From contig VGRU01000016.1 in assembly GCA_016875255.1 (NCBI GenBank), forward strand, positions 1 to 30,696: a DNA stretch of 30,696 bases, read 5' to 3'. The position numbers and the translations under genes were made by a program. Shown here one piece after another: positions 7,600 through 15,582 of this stretch; position 1 is the first letter of the stretch; every line of letters begins with the position of its first letter. This stretch comes from Deltaproteobacteria bacterium. GTDB taxonomy: Bacteria > Desulfobacterota > BSN033 > UBA1163. A model generated the notes under the pieces. The model saw only the letters and a program-made list of their open reading frames with translations. It was not told the DNA's origin and did not search any database.

Positions 7600-8559
7600 A
7601 TGAGAAAGATGATTTTAGTAGGCATGTTGGTTGGAGTTTTAGGAGTGTTCTTTTCTCTGTCCTTCGCCGCGTTTCCGGAGAAACCGATTCAAATTATCAA
7701 TCCCTTTGCGGCGGGTGGTGAGACGGATATGATCTTGCGGATCATCGCCAATGCCGCCCCACCCCATTTCGGCCAGTCCCTGGTTGTGGTGAACAAGCCC
7801 GGAGGAGGAGGGTCCATCGGCATCCAGTATGTGGACAAATCCAAGCCCGATGGATACACCATCCTCTCCGGCTCCTTAGCCACCCTTCTGCTCCACCCTC
7901 ACATGGAGAAAGTGCCCTACACGTATAGGAATTTTAAGGTCATCGGCCAGTTTGGCATCAGCCAGATTGGTTTATTCTCCAAAGCGGATACTCCCTGGAA
8001 AGACTTTCAGGGGTTCGTAAAGTATGCCAAGGAGCACCCCGGGGAGATTAAGTATGGATCTGCCGGAGCCGGGACCATAGGGCACCTGTTGATGGAATCG
8101 ATCTCCCTGACGGCGGGCGGTTTGAAAATGGTTCACGTTCCCTATGCAGGAACGGCCCCGGCTCTTACCTCACTGGCTGGAGGCCACATTCAGGTTTCCA
8201 TCGGGGATGTCCCGCCCGCCATCCCATTGATGGAAGCCAAGCAGATCACTCCCCTGGTTATCACCAATACCCAGCGGGTCAAAACGCTGGCCAATGTCCC
8301 GGCCCTGCCTGAATTAGGCTTCAGGGGCGTGGATGTCTGGAAGGCTCTGTTTGCACCAGGTGATACGCCCCCAGCCGTTGTTAAACATCTGGAAAAAGCT
8401 CTTGACGCCACCCTCCCCGATCAGAATTGTATTGCTGCTCTGGCTAAAATTGGGCAGGAGCCCGACTTCATAGGGACGGAGAAATTTACAATCAAGATGA
8501 TGGAAGATGATAAATGGCTGGCAGAGATTGTAGCCAAATTAGGGTTGGCCAAAAAATGA
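7600..8559 (+). CDS. tctC: Tripartite tricarboxylate transporter substrate-binding protein TctC (Bug family)
   Basis: A 319-residue periplasmic receptor. Residues 1-24 form a signal peptide (MRKM, then a hydrophobic core ending near SFAA). The mature protein begins FPEKPIQIINPFAAGGETD, the conserved Bug opening P-x-G-G-x-x-D. Later Bug marks include NKPGGGGSIG near 66-75, YGSAGAGTIGHL near 147-158 and VPYAGTAPAL near 179-188. It follows tctA with an AAGAAAGGAG ribosome site. Bug proteins bind dicarboxylates, tricarboxylates, amino acids or aromatic acids, so the ligand cannot be predicted. It closes the metabolic operon; hairpins follow at 8641 and 8754. Confidence 0.95.
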   Translation: MRKMILVGMLVGVLGVFFSLSFAAFPEKPIQIINPFAAGGETDMILRIIANAAPPHFGQSLVVVNKPGGGGSIGIQYVDKSKPDGYTILSGSLATLLLHPHMEKVPYTYRNFKVIGQFGISQIGLFSKADTPWKDFQGFVKYAKEHPGEIKYGSAGAGTIGHLLMESISLTAGGLKMVHVPYAGTAPALTSLAGGHIQVSIGDVPPAIPLMEAKQITPLVITNTQRVKTLANVPALPELGFRGVDVWKALFAPGDTPPAVVKHLEKALDATLPDQNCIAALAKIGQEPDFIGTEKFTIKMMEDDKWLAEIVAKLGLAKK

Positions 8560-8640
8560 TGAGATCGCAGCGGTACTCTGCTTATCCGGATAAAAAGCAA
8601 CGCCTCGCCTGAATTTTGGAGGTTTAGATAAAGGGCAATG

Positions 8641-8672
8641 CCTTGCTCCCCACGGGATAGAGGGGAGCAAGG
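8641..8672 (+). terminator. Hairpin downstream of tctC, possible terminator
   Basis: A perfect 11-bp stem CCTTGCTCCCC/GGGGAGCAAGG with a 10-nt loop, 82 bases after the tctC stop. It has no T run directly after it. A weaker hairpin at 8754-8772 (CTGTC/GACAG) is followed by five Ts at 8775-8779. Either or both may end the operon. The rest of 8560-8976 shows no gene I can support. Confidence 0.4.
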
Positions 8673-8976
8673 TCTGGGAGTAGGTTCGCGCTCAGGGGGA
8701 ATGAGTGTTTCAGGAGTGTTGTTGGCGAAGGGTCGCGACAGATGTCATGTGAGCTGTCCCCGTCATCGACAGGGTTTTTCTCTCTCAGTTTTTTTTGTAC
8801 CACGCGCCGATGACGAACATCGCTCTTAGTAGCACGCCGGCTTCACTCACACCAACTGGGGTAGTGCTACTTACATTGACTCATCGTGACGAATGCACCA
8901 TTAGATTCATCCTCGTAAACACGATTCCATCTTCTGTAATGAGGAATATTCTATATAATATCTCAAGGAGGAACAC

Positions 8977-9087
8977 ATGGGGATTTTGGTGGAACCAATC
9001 AAGGGCATCAAGGAGGTGAAGAACTACATCAATGGGGAATGGGTCGACTCATAAGGACAGATTGTCGATGTGGTCAATCCATCTGAA
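8977..9087 (+). pseudogene. 5' fragment of a methylmalonate-semialdehyde/CoA-acylating aldehyde dehydrogenase gene
   Basis: Behind a good ribosome site (AAGGAGG at 8965-8971) an ATG opens MGILVEPIKGIKEVKNYING-EWVDS. It is followed by an in-frame TAA at 9052 and then GQIVDVVNPS. This is the N-terminus of mmsA-type aldehyde dehydrogenases, whose usual form is 'KNYINGEWVxSxGxxxDVxNPATG'. Similarity stops at NPS (about 9087), where a TGAAAAC-repeated scar begins. The gene is thus broken by a nonsense codon and a deletion or insertion. It may once have belonged to the neighbouring carboxylate catabolic cluster. Confidence 0.6.
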
Positions 9088-9130
9088 AACAGTGAAAACA
9101 CTGAAAACAGGAGCAGTGAAAACAGGGACG
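9084..9130. repeat. Short imperfect tandem TGAAAAC repeat at the dehydrogenase break point
   Basis: Four spaced copies of TGAAAACA within 45 bases, ending in AACAGGGACGTTGGG. The repeat starts exactly where aldehyde dehydrogenase similarity ends, so it probably marks the deletion or insertion scar. The following 9131-9780 interval holds no gene I can support: its longest frames lack ribosome sites and have unlikely composition. Confidence 0.45.
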
Positions 9131-9780
9131 TTGGGTTAAATACAACTTCCCTATATTCGTAGCAGTAAAAAAGCGTGCGGCCAGCCCTGATAACCTTTTG
9201 TGGTCGAAACTCAGTTTCGGGATTCCGACCCTTGGCACCAGATTTTATCACGCGTCATTATGCCTTAGGTTTTTAATCTTCAACTTTACCCATCCCTTCA
9301 TCGGCAACCTTTAGCCTATTGCCTTAATAATAAATGTTACCAGAAAGGATCGTTTGTAAGAGAGTGTTTAGATCTTGAATAAATTGACATGAATGAAAAA
9401 CGCGCAACGGGACGTAGGTTCTGAAACAACTTGCCAATTTTCTGAATGGGCTATGATCAGGCATCGGTAATTCGGTATTGGCTTAAATCTTAGATCTCAT
9501 CCGTAAAAAGTTCAATCTGATAGGTTTTCTATTCTTATCCCTTTACCTTTTTTAAGGCTTTCCCTGACTGATGCAACTCGCGCTAAAAACCTGGGATCAT
9601 GCTCTCACTTCTGACAGGGCAATCCTTTTAATTTCTTCTCTCCTGTTTCCCCTTTCCTACAGTAAGTCTCTTTTCCAGAACCAATCCGGCAAACTTCAGC
9701 CTCTCTCATCAGAAGATCGCATAGAGCATAGTGTGGGAAAATCGTTAGGCGTGAGGAGTGAGGGGCAAGGGGGAGTTATC

Positions 9781-9853
9781 ATGGACGATGGACGAAGGAT
9801 GAGGGACAATAAACGATGAACCGTGAACAGTGAACCATGAACAAAAGACAATG
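9781..9853. repeat. Degenerate GTGAAC/ATGAAC-type simple repeat
   Basis: A purine-rich run made of variants of ATGGACGA, GTGAACAGTGAACC and ATGAACAAAAG, just upstream of the radical SAM gene. It has no coding potential. It is similar in style to the TGAAAAC run at 9084-9130. Confidence 0.4.
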
Positions 9854-9894
9854 AGAGTTGAAATCCATCTGTCTAACATTTTACAATTCGTCCG

Positions 9895-11469
9895 ATGGAA
9901 AAATTGGATTGCCTTTTTGTCCATGTCCCCAAGTTACAGAACTATTACCGGCCCATTGGTTCTTTCATCTGGATCAACTTCCTTCCCATGGGACTCTTAG
10001 GTCTGGCAGATCTTCTCCAGAGGAACAAGATTTCCACCGAGGTTGTCCACCTGGGAGTGGAGTGGATCGAAGACCCCCGCTTCTCGATTGTCGACTATAT
10101 CAAAGAGAAGAGTCCCCGGATCATTGCGCTTGATCTCCACTGGCACCATCAGAGTTATGATGTCCTTGAAGTGGCAGGAAAAGTGAAGCAGGCCTTCCCC
10201 TCCGTCTATGTTTTACTTGGAGGATTTACGGCAAGCATCTTCCATGAGGAGATTCTGAGGAATTTTGATGGGGTCGATGGAGTGATCCGGGGAGAGGCGG
10301 AAACTCCCATCCTGGAATTAGCCCACGCCGTCCATCAGGGAGAAAAGGATCTCTTCTCCATTCCGAATCTCACCTGGAGAAGAAATGGAAGGATTATGAT
10401 CAATCCTCTTTCTTATGTGGCCACTGAAGAGGATTTGAACCGGCTCTCTTTCACGAACTTCCCTCTGCTGAAAAATTATTCAACTTATATCCGTTACATC
10501 GGGCAACCCTTCTATGTGAAGGGCGTCTCAAGAGAGAAAAATTTCTGGATGTATTCCCTGAAATCGCCCATCTATCATCTCACCCTGGGCAGGGGTTGCC
10601 CTGTTCAATGCACCTGGTGCAGCGGCAACATTCCTTCTCAGAAGACGATTACCGGACGGAAAAATGTCACCTACAGAGGGGTGGAGGAGGTTCTCCAGTC
10701 GATCAGGGAAGCCCTCTCTTTCGGATATGAAACCTTTCATATCTGTTTTGATCCATATCCCGGGAAACCGGAATACTTTCTAAACCTCTTCTCCCGTATC
10801 CGTGAGGAGAAGATCCGGATGGAATGTTTCTTCGAGTCGTTCGGATTGCCCACCCACGCTTTTATCCGATCTTTTAAAGAGACCTTTCCCGGGCCGAAGT
10901 CCCTTGTCGGCCTTTCACCGGATGTCGGATCGGATCGGCTGAGGAAGGTTCATAAGGGAAATGCCTATACGAACCGGGATCTAATGGAGTGCCTCGACCG
11001 GTTAAGGGACCATGAGGTTTTCTGCGACCTCTTCTTCACGATGGGCGTGCCCTTTGAGAAGGAGGAGGATCTCGAACAGACGATCCGGCTTCAGAAGGAG
11101 ATCCGGAGCCGCTATCCCAATGTGAAGGGAATTCGCACTTTTACGATAGAGATGGAGCCGGGCTCTCCGTGGCATCTGGATCCGGAGACCTTCGGCGTGA
11201 AGACTTCCCTCTGGAATTTTATGGATTTCTATCATTACCATTCCGGCAGAGAGAACGCCTTTTCATCCCTCGGCTACTGGATTCCGGATTATTTTGAGGG
11301 TGTAAGGGATGGGAAGGAATTCGAGACAAAGCTGAATCAATTGAAATGCAGACAGTTCTGTTTCATCCATCCTAATGCGAGAAAATCATCGAGCCCCTTC
11401 TGGGGAAGAAGGCTCTGCGATCTTTCGAGTTTGTTCTGGAAAGTGCGGAGTTTGATAAGGAAGGAATAA
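9895..11469 (+). CDS. B12-binding domain radical SAM protein
   Basis: A 524-residue protein. The N-terminal third (to about residue 150) reads as a B12-binding Rossmann domain (PMGLLGLADLLQRN, IIALDLHWHHQSYD, VYVLLGGFTAS, GVDGVIRGEAE). The radical SAM domain follows, with the 4Fe-4S cysteines C235, C239 and C242 in GRGCPVQCTWCSG (C-x3-C-x2-C). Later elements include CFDPYP and GVPFEKEEDLEQTI. Such proteins catalyse methyl transfers or unusual carbon-skeleton chemistry in lipid, cofactor and natural product synthesis. No pathway partner lies next to it, so the reaction is open. The ATG at 9895 lacks an obvious ribosome site. Repeat-rich DNA lies on both sides. Confidence 0.88.
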   Translation: MEKLDCLFVHVPKLQNYYRPIGSFIWINFLPMGLLGLADLLQRNKISTEVVHLGVEWIEDPRFSIVDYIKEKSPRIIALDLHWHHQSYDVLEVAGKVKQAFPSVYVLLGGFTASIFHEEILRNFDGVDGVIRGEAETPILELAHAVHQGEKDLFSIPNLTWRRNGRIMINPLSYVATEEDLNRLSFTNFPLLKNYSTYIRYIGQPFYVKGVSREKNFWMYSLKSPIYHLTLGRGCPVQCTWCSGNIPSQKTITGRKNVTYRGVEEVLQSIREALSFGYETFHICFDPYPGKPEYFLNLFSRIREEKIRMECFFESFGLPTHAFIRSFKETFPGPKSLVGLSPDVGSDRLRKVHKGNAYTNRDLMECLDRLRDHEVFCDLFFTMGVPFEKEEDLEQTIRLQKEIRSRYPNVKGIRTFTIEMEPGSPWHLDPETFGVKTSLWNFMDFYHYHSGRENAFSSLGYWIPDYFEGVRDGKEFETKLNQLKCRQFCFIHPNARKSSSPFWGRRLCDLSSLFWKVRSLIRKE

Positions 11470-11535
11470 ATAACCCATAACCAAGAACCAAATAATCCCC
11501 AATACAATTCAATAAACAAAACTTATTTGAATATT

Positions 11536-11668
11536 GACAAATTCGTAAAAAGTCGAAAAACACTACAGATCGTCATTCCGGCAAAAGCCGGAATCCAGTA
11601 ATTTCAGATAATTAGGAAAACACTGGACACCGGTTTTCACCGGTGAGACGACTTTTTACGAGACCATC
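11536..11668. mobile_element. MITE-like inverted-repeat element, copy 1
   Basis: A 132-133 bp element bounded by inverted TCGTAAAAAGTCG (11543-11555) and CGACTTTTTACGA (11649-11661). Inside are two hairpins, one with ATTCCGGC/GCCGGAAT arms and one with CACCGGT/ACCGGTG arms. It is flanked by AATATTG on both sides (11530-11536 and 11669-11675), as expected of a target duplication. A second copy lies in the opposite orientation at 28414-28545. It has no coding capacity, so it would need a transposase in trans. Confidence 0.7.
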
Positions 11669-11701
11669 AATATTGGATCATTGAAATTTATTTGGAGCTT
11701 G

Positions 11702-11720
11702 CCTGCCTGCCGCAGGCAGG
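11702..11720. repeat. GC palindrome CCTGCCTGC/GCAGGCAGG
   Basis: A compact 19-base palindrome upstream of the exported hydrolase. Related CCTGCC/GGCAGG cores occur inside the repeats at 15440 and 28977 and, degenerate, in the leader of the ribonucleotide reductase (about 24446-24470). It is probably a REP-like unit. Confidence 0.5.
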
Positions 11721-11763
11721 GAATTTAGTTATTGGAGTTTCAATCTAAAAGGAGGAACCTGCG

Positions 11764-12549
11764 ATGAAAAAAATGAGCTCGATTCTGTATGCCATTCTGA
11801 TCTTATGCTTTCTCTCTTCCCTCCCACTCCATGCTAATGAGATCGGCAAGGAGGTAAAGATCACCTATCTCGGCCATGCGGCCTTCAAGCTTGTCTCACC
11901 CAAAGGGGTGGTGATCTATGTCGATCCCTTTCTGAGCGGAAATCCAAAGACCCCGCCGGAACTGAAGGCTGTTGAGAAGGCGGATCTCATCCTTGTGACT
12001 CATGGGCATGGCGATCATGTAGGTGATACCCTGGCTATCGCAGAGAAGACGAATGCAAGGATCGTTGCCATACCTGAGCTGGGAAGATACCTGACCCGGA
12101 AGGGCGCCAAGAATGTCACAGGAATGAATAAAGGAGGGACGTTTACCTCTCACGGGGTTGCTATCACGATGGTCCATGCCCTTCACAGTTCGAGTGTGAC
12201 CGAAGGGGATCAGGTCATCTACACAGGAGAGCCGGCAGGATTCGTCATTCGATTTGAAAACGGCTTCACCCTTTATCATGCAGGAGATACCGGTGTTTTC
12301 GGAGACATGAAGATCATCGGTGAGATTTACAAGCCGGAGCTCTCCATCCTTCCTATTGGAAGTCACTTCACCATGGACCCACGGGAAGCGGCCTATGGGG
12401 CAAAACTGCTCGGCTCGAAATATGTGATCCCCATTCATTACGGAACCTTTCCCGTACTGACGGGCACGATTGAGGATTTTCAAAAATGGATGAAAGAACT
12501 TCCCCAGACCAAAGTGCTGGTTGTAAAACCCGGTGAAACGGTTCAGTAA
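11764..12549 (+). CDS. Exported metal-dependent hydrolase (UPF0173-like, metallo-beta-lactamase fold)
   Basis: A 261-residue protein with a clear signal peptide (residues 1-24, MKKMSSILYAILILCFLSS then LHA). The mature part begins VKITYLGHAAFKL. The metal motif H80-x-H82-x-D84-H85 lies in LVTHGHGDHVGD, and further ligands are in YHAGDTG and PIHYGTFP near the end. This matches the small UPF0173/YtkL-like group of MBL-fold hydrolases, which are usually cytoplasmic; the signal peptide places this one in the periplasm. GGAGG precedes the ATG. It stands alone between a repeat-rich interval and the Mla operon. The substrate is unknown. Confidence 0.88.
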   Translation: MKKMSSILYAILILCFLSSLPLHANEIGKEVKITYLGHAAFKLVSPKGVVIYVDPFLSGNPKTPPELKAVEKADLILVTHGHGDHVGDTLAIAEKTNARIVAIPELGRYLTRKGAKNVTGMNKGGTFTSHGVAITMVHALHSSSVTEGDQVIYTGEPAGFVIRFENGFTLYHAGDTGVFGDMKIIGEIYKPELSILPIGSHFTMDPREAAYGAKLLGSKYVIPIHYGTFPVLTGTIEDFQKWMKELPQTKVLVVKPGETVQ

Positions 12550-12597
12550 TTGGCTTAACCCTTTCCATATTCCCTCTTGTAACCTCCTCCTAATCCC

Positions 12598-12637
12598 ACC
12601 TCCCCTCCCCTTAAATTAAGGGGAGGCCGGGAGGGGT
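12598..12637. repeat. Strong hairpin between the MBL hydrolase and the Mla operon
   Basis: Arms CTCCCCTTAA/TTAAGGGGAG (12605-12614 and 12616-12625) sit inside a wider CCTCCCC/GGGAGGGG context. No T run follows on the plus strand. It may act as a terminator or mRNA stabiliser, and it resembles the CCCCTT-rich palindromes seen at 15563 and in the MITE at 27000. Confidence 0.5.
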
Positions 12638-12712
12638 TAAGAGAGGAGAGGCATCAATTTCCAAAATATCCATTGAATCTGCCCGCAGAAATTGGTAGAC
12701 TACATTTCAGCG

Positions 12713-13483
12713 ATGAAGAAAAAAGCCAAAAAGTTCATCAGCGATCTTCAGGATTTTTACCTCCTTTCCTATCATGGCTTGATGGGAGTGATGAGGCGTC
12801 CCTTCTATTTTAAGGATTTGATTGAGCAAATGGACTACGCTGGGTCAGGCTCCTTTTTCATCATCCTTCTCATCTCTCTCTTCATCGGAATGGCGCTCTC
12901 CCTTCAACTCTCTGCAGAGCTTTCAAGGCTTGGGATGAAGATGTATACCGGAAAGATTGTGGGAATCTCAATCATCAGGGAGATCGGACCTGTGCTGACA
13001 GCAATGGTCTTTGCAGGAAGGGTGGGTTCGGGCATGGCCTCCGAATTAGGGTCGATGGTGCTCGGCCACCAGGTCGATACCCTCCGAGTCTTCGGCGTGG
13101 ATCCGGTGAAGAAGCTGGTCACTCCGAGGATATTAAGCGCCCTCATCATGTTGCCCGTTCTCACGATCATCGGCGATTGCGTCTCCCTTTTCGGGGCCTA
13201 TTATATCGCTGTCTTTGTGAGCCATCAGAGCGGCGCATTTTTCTGGAGCTCGATACGGGATATTCTGATCTACGAGAATGTGCTGGCAGGGTCGATCAAA
13301 CCGTTTATCTTCGGTTTTTTGATCGCCTGCGTCAGTTGTTATATGGGTCTCTCCACCAAAGGGGGCGCCATCGGCCTGAGGCGGACGACCACCCGGGCTG
13401 TGGTCATCTCATTCATCGCCATCATCGTCTCCGATTTCATCCTGACCAGAGTCTTGCTCTATGTTTTAGGATTTAGCGTATGA
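12713..13483 (+). CDS. mlaE: MlaE-family ABC transporter permease
   Basis: A 256-residue permease of the phospholipid/sterol (Mla/MCE) ABC systems, with five to six membrane segments. The family core REIGPVLTAMVFAGRVGSG followed by MASELGSM is intact at about residues 93-119, as is the cytoplasmic VDPVKKLVTPRI segment. I start at the ATG at 12713; an upstream in-frame TTG at 12692 would add seven residues but has no better ribosome site. The stop overlaps mlaF as ATGA. With MlaF and MlaD it would form the inner-membrane machine moving lipids between the membranes. Confidence 0.92.
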   Translation: MKKKAKKFISDLQDFYLLSYHGLMGVMRRPFYFKDLIEQMDYAGSGSFFIILLISLFIGMALSLQLSAELSRLGMKMYTGKIVGISIIREIGPVLTAMVFAGRVGSGMASELGSMVLGHQVDTLRVFGVDPVKKLVTPRILSALIMLPVLTIIGDCVSLFGAYYIAVFVSHQSGAFFWSSIRDILIYENVLAGSIKPFIFGFLIACVSCYMGLSTKGGAIGLRRTTTRAVVISFIAIIVSDFILTRVLLYVLGFSV

Positions 13484-14220
13484 TCGAATTTGACCGGGTC
13501 TCCTTCTCTTATGGAAACCATCCCATCCTCAACGCTCTGAGCTTCTCTGTCCACGAGGACGAAAGAGTGGCCATCCTCGGAGGAAGCGGAGACGGAAAGA
13601 CGACCGTCCTGAAACTGATCATCGGGCTTTTGAGGCCAGACTCCGGGAAGATTCTCATCGACGGAGAGGACATCACTGGAAAAACAGAGGAGGAACTGCG
13701 GGATATCCGGATCAAATTCAGCATGGTCTTTCAGGATGGAGCCCTCTTCGATTCCTTGAGCGTGAAAGAGAATGTGGCTTTTCCGCTCCGCGAATACACG
13801 GGAATGACCGAAGAGGAGATCGACCGGAAGGTGAGAGAGCTGCTGAGAAGGGTGGGGCTGGAAGAGGCGATCGGACAGATGCCCGAGGAGCTCAGCGGCG
13901 GGATGCATCGAAGGGTGGCCATCATGAGAGCGATGGCTGCCTTTGAGCCGAAGATGTTTCTCTATGACGAAGCCACCACCGGTCTCGATCCTGTCAGCGC
14001 GGATGTCATCTGTAAATTGATTCTTGACATCTCGGGGCAGGGAGGAGGATTTATCATTGTCACTCATAAGATGTTTGACGCCTTCAGATTGGCCAACCGG
14101 TTCATGTTTTTAAAGGGAGGCAGGATGATCTTCGATGGGGATAGAGAAACCCTGCTGGAGTCGACCCTTTCAGAGATCCGGATCTTTCTCAGAGAACTGA
14201 GCGTCGATTCTAACAGATGA
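13480..14220 (+). CDS. mlaF: MlaF-family ABC transporter ATPase
   Basis: A 246-residue ATPase. Walker A is GGSGDGKT (34-41), the Q-loop MVFQDGALF (82-90), the ABC signature LSGGMHRRV (138-146) and Walker B MFLYDEATTGLDP (159-171), followed by the switch histidine in THK. The methionine in LSGGM is typical of MlaF-type ATPases. It overlaps mlaE by 4 bases, so it is translationally coupled. It energises lipid transport through the MlaE permease. Confidence 0.95.
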   Translation: MIEFDRVSFSYGNHPILNALSFSVHEDERVAILGGSGDGKTTVLKLIIGLLRPDSGKILIDGEDITGKTEEELRDIRIKFSMVFQDGALFDSLSVKENVAFPLREYTGMTEEEIDRKVRELLRRVGLEEAIGQMPEELSGGMHRRVAIMRAMAAFEPKMFLYDEATTGLDPVSADVICKLILDISGQGGGFIIVTHKMFDAFRLANRFMFLKGGRMIFDGDRETLLESTLSEIRIFLRELSVDSNR

Positions 14221-14244
14221 GCAGTCCACCTATGGAGGAAAGAG

Positions 14245-15360
14245 ATGTTTGACATGAGGAAACAACTGAGGTGGTCGAAGTTAAAGGTGGGTATGGTGAT
14301 CACGCTTGCCAATCTTGTGCTTCTGGTCGCCATCTTTTTTGCCGGGGGGATTGAAAAGATCTTCTCCCCGAAGATGGATCTGAAGATTCAGTTTCAGGAT
14401 GTGAGGGGATTGCGGAAAGGGGCGCCGGTCTGGATCTTCGGGACGGAAGTGGGTTCTGTCAGGGAGATCCATCTGGATCGAACCCTCGGGGCGGTGGTGA
14501 CGATCTCTCTCAAAAAGAGCGTCCAGGGATTTATCAAGAAAGATGCCAGGGCAAGCATTATGACCATGGGACTTTTAGGCGACAAATATATCGAGCTCAA
14601 CACGGGCTCTCCAAAGGCGGAGCCGATCGAACGGGAAGAGATGATCAAGGGGTCGGTTCCTGTCGAGATTTCAGAGATCATGGAGACCGCGGGAATCTCC
14701 ATCGGAAAGGTAGGCGATGTCATCAATCGATTGGATAACCTGATTTTGAAAATAGATGAAGGAGAGGGAACGCTGGCAAAATTTCTTACCGATCCCTCCA
14801 TCTACGACAACCTCAATCGAAGCGTCAAAACCTTATCCCTCACCCTCGAAGAGATCAAGGGCTCCAGGGGGACGCTCAAGATGCTTGTGGAGGACCCCTC
14901 CCTCTATCAGAAAATGGCCTCTGCGGTTTCCTCCATCGAGGAGTTTGCAAAGAAGACGAATGAATCCGTAGGAGAGATAACCCGAAAGGTGAACGAGAGT
15001 CAGGGAACACTTAAAAAACTGGTGGAGGACCCTTCCCTCTACGACAAAGCTCTGACAACCGTTTCATCGATGGAACAGTTCAGCAAAAAATTGAACGATG
15101 AGACCGGCACCCTGAAAAGGCTGATTGAGGATCCTCAACTCTATGAGAATCTCAATGATGGGGCGGCCCGGCTCTCTTCCATTCTGAAAAGGATCGATCA
15201 GGGAGAAGGTCTGGCAGGATCATTGCTGAAAGATAAGGAGCTGATCAAAGAATTGGAGGAGACCCTCAATGAGTTCAGAGGGGCGGCAGGAGAGTTAAAA
15301 GAGTTGGTCAAAGATATCAAAACGAACCCCAAAAAATATTTGAAGTTCAGCATCTTCTGA
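14245..15360 (+). CDS. mlaD: MlaD/MCE-domain lipid-binding protein with C-terminal repeats
   Basis: A 371-residue protein, much longer than E. coli MlaD (about 180). An N-terminal membrane anchor (14-34) is followed by the MCE domain (about 43-120), with VRGLRKGAPVWIFGTEVG and GLLGDKYIEL. The rest is helical and contains five related units of G-T-L-x-x-L-x-x-D-P-x-L-Y type, at about 174-190, 207-223, 252-268, 286-302 and 320-336 (the last degenerate). Such long helical tails could bridge the periplasm, as in other MCE proteins. The gene is 24 bases after mlaF behind GGAGGAAAG. No mlaB, mlaC or mlaA follows. Confidence 0.93.
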   Translation: MFDMRKQLRWSKLKVGMVITLANLVLLVAIFFAGGIEKIFSPKMDLKIQFQDVRGLRKGAPVWIFGTEVGSVREIHLDRTLGAVVTISLKKSVQGFIKKDARASIMTMGLLGDKYIELNTGSPKAEPIEREEMIKGSVPVEISEIMETAGISIGKVGDVINRLDNLILKIDEGEGTLAKFLTDPSIYDNLNRSVKTLSLTLEEIKGSRGTLKMLVEDPSLYQKMASAVSSIEEFAKKTNESVGEITRKVNESQGTLKKLVEDPSLYDKALTTVSSMEQFSKKLNDETGTLKRLIEDPQLYENLNDGAARLSSILKRIDQGEGLAGSLLKDKELIKELEETLNEFRGAAGELKELVKDIKTNPKKYLKFSIF

Positions 15361-15370
15361 GAAATATTTC

Positions 15371-15560
15371 ATGACGGATGCGTTACTCACGAACTATGAA
15401 AATATTCCGGGTGCTTGGGTTAAGGTTAAGGTGACGAAGCCCCTGCCTACCGGCAGGCAGGCGTTTCGGTTACTGGTTAAGGTTACGTGCAAAGAATTAA
15501 GAGACGATAAACGTAGCCTTTTATTAACGATACGGGCATCTTTACCGTTACCGTTGAACG
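15371..15560. repeat. GGTTAC-rich intergenic repeat, copy A
   Basis: Nearly the whole stretch is repeated at 28909-29095. It has an ATGACGG start, a run of GGTTAA/GGTTAC hexamers, the CCTGCC-ACC-GGCAGG hairpin at about 15443-15460, a conserved AAAGAATTAAGAGACGAT block, and an end at AACGATACGGGCATC. It fills the gap after mlaD. It is non-coding by composition. Confidence 0.65.
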
Positions 15561-15562
15561 AC

Positions 15563-15579
15563 CCCCTTATTTTAAGGGG
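15563..15579. terminator. Possible bidirectional terminator between mlaD and the cyclase
   Basis: CCCCTTA-TTT-TAAGGGG, a 7-bp stem with a 3-nt loop, between two convergent genes. T/A richness around it is modest. The position is right for ending both transcripts; the strength is uncertain. Confidence 0.4.
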
Positions 15580-15582
15580 AAA

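Noticed and set aside
9571..9819. An 82-codon frame before the radical SAM gene
   Set aside because: The last third is the GTGAAC-type simple repeat, there is no ribosome site, and the peptide is low in protein-like order.
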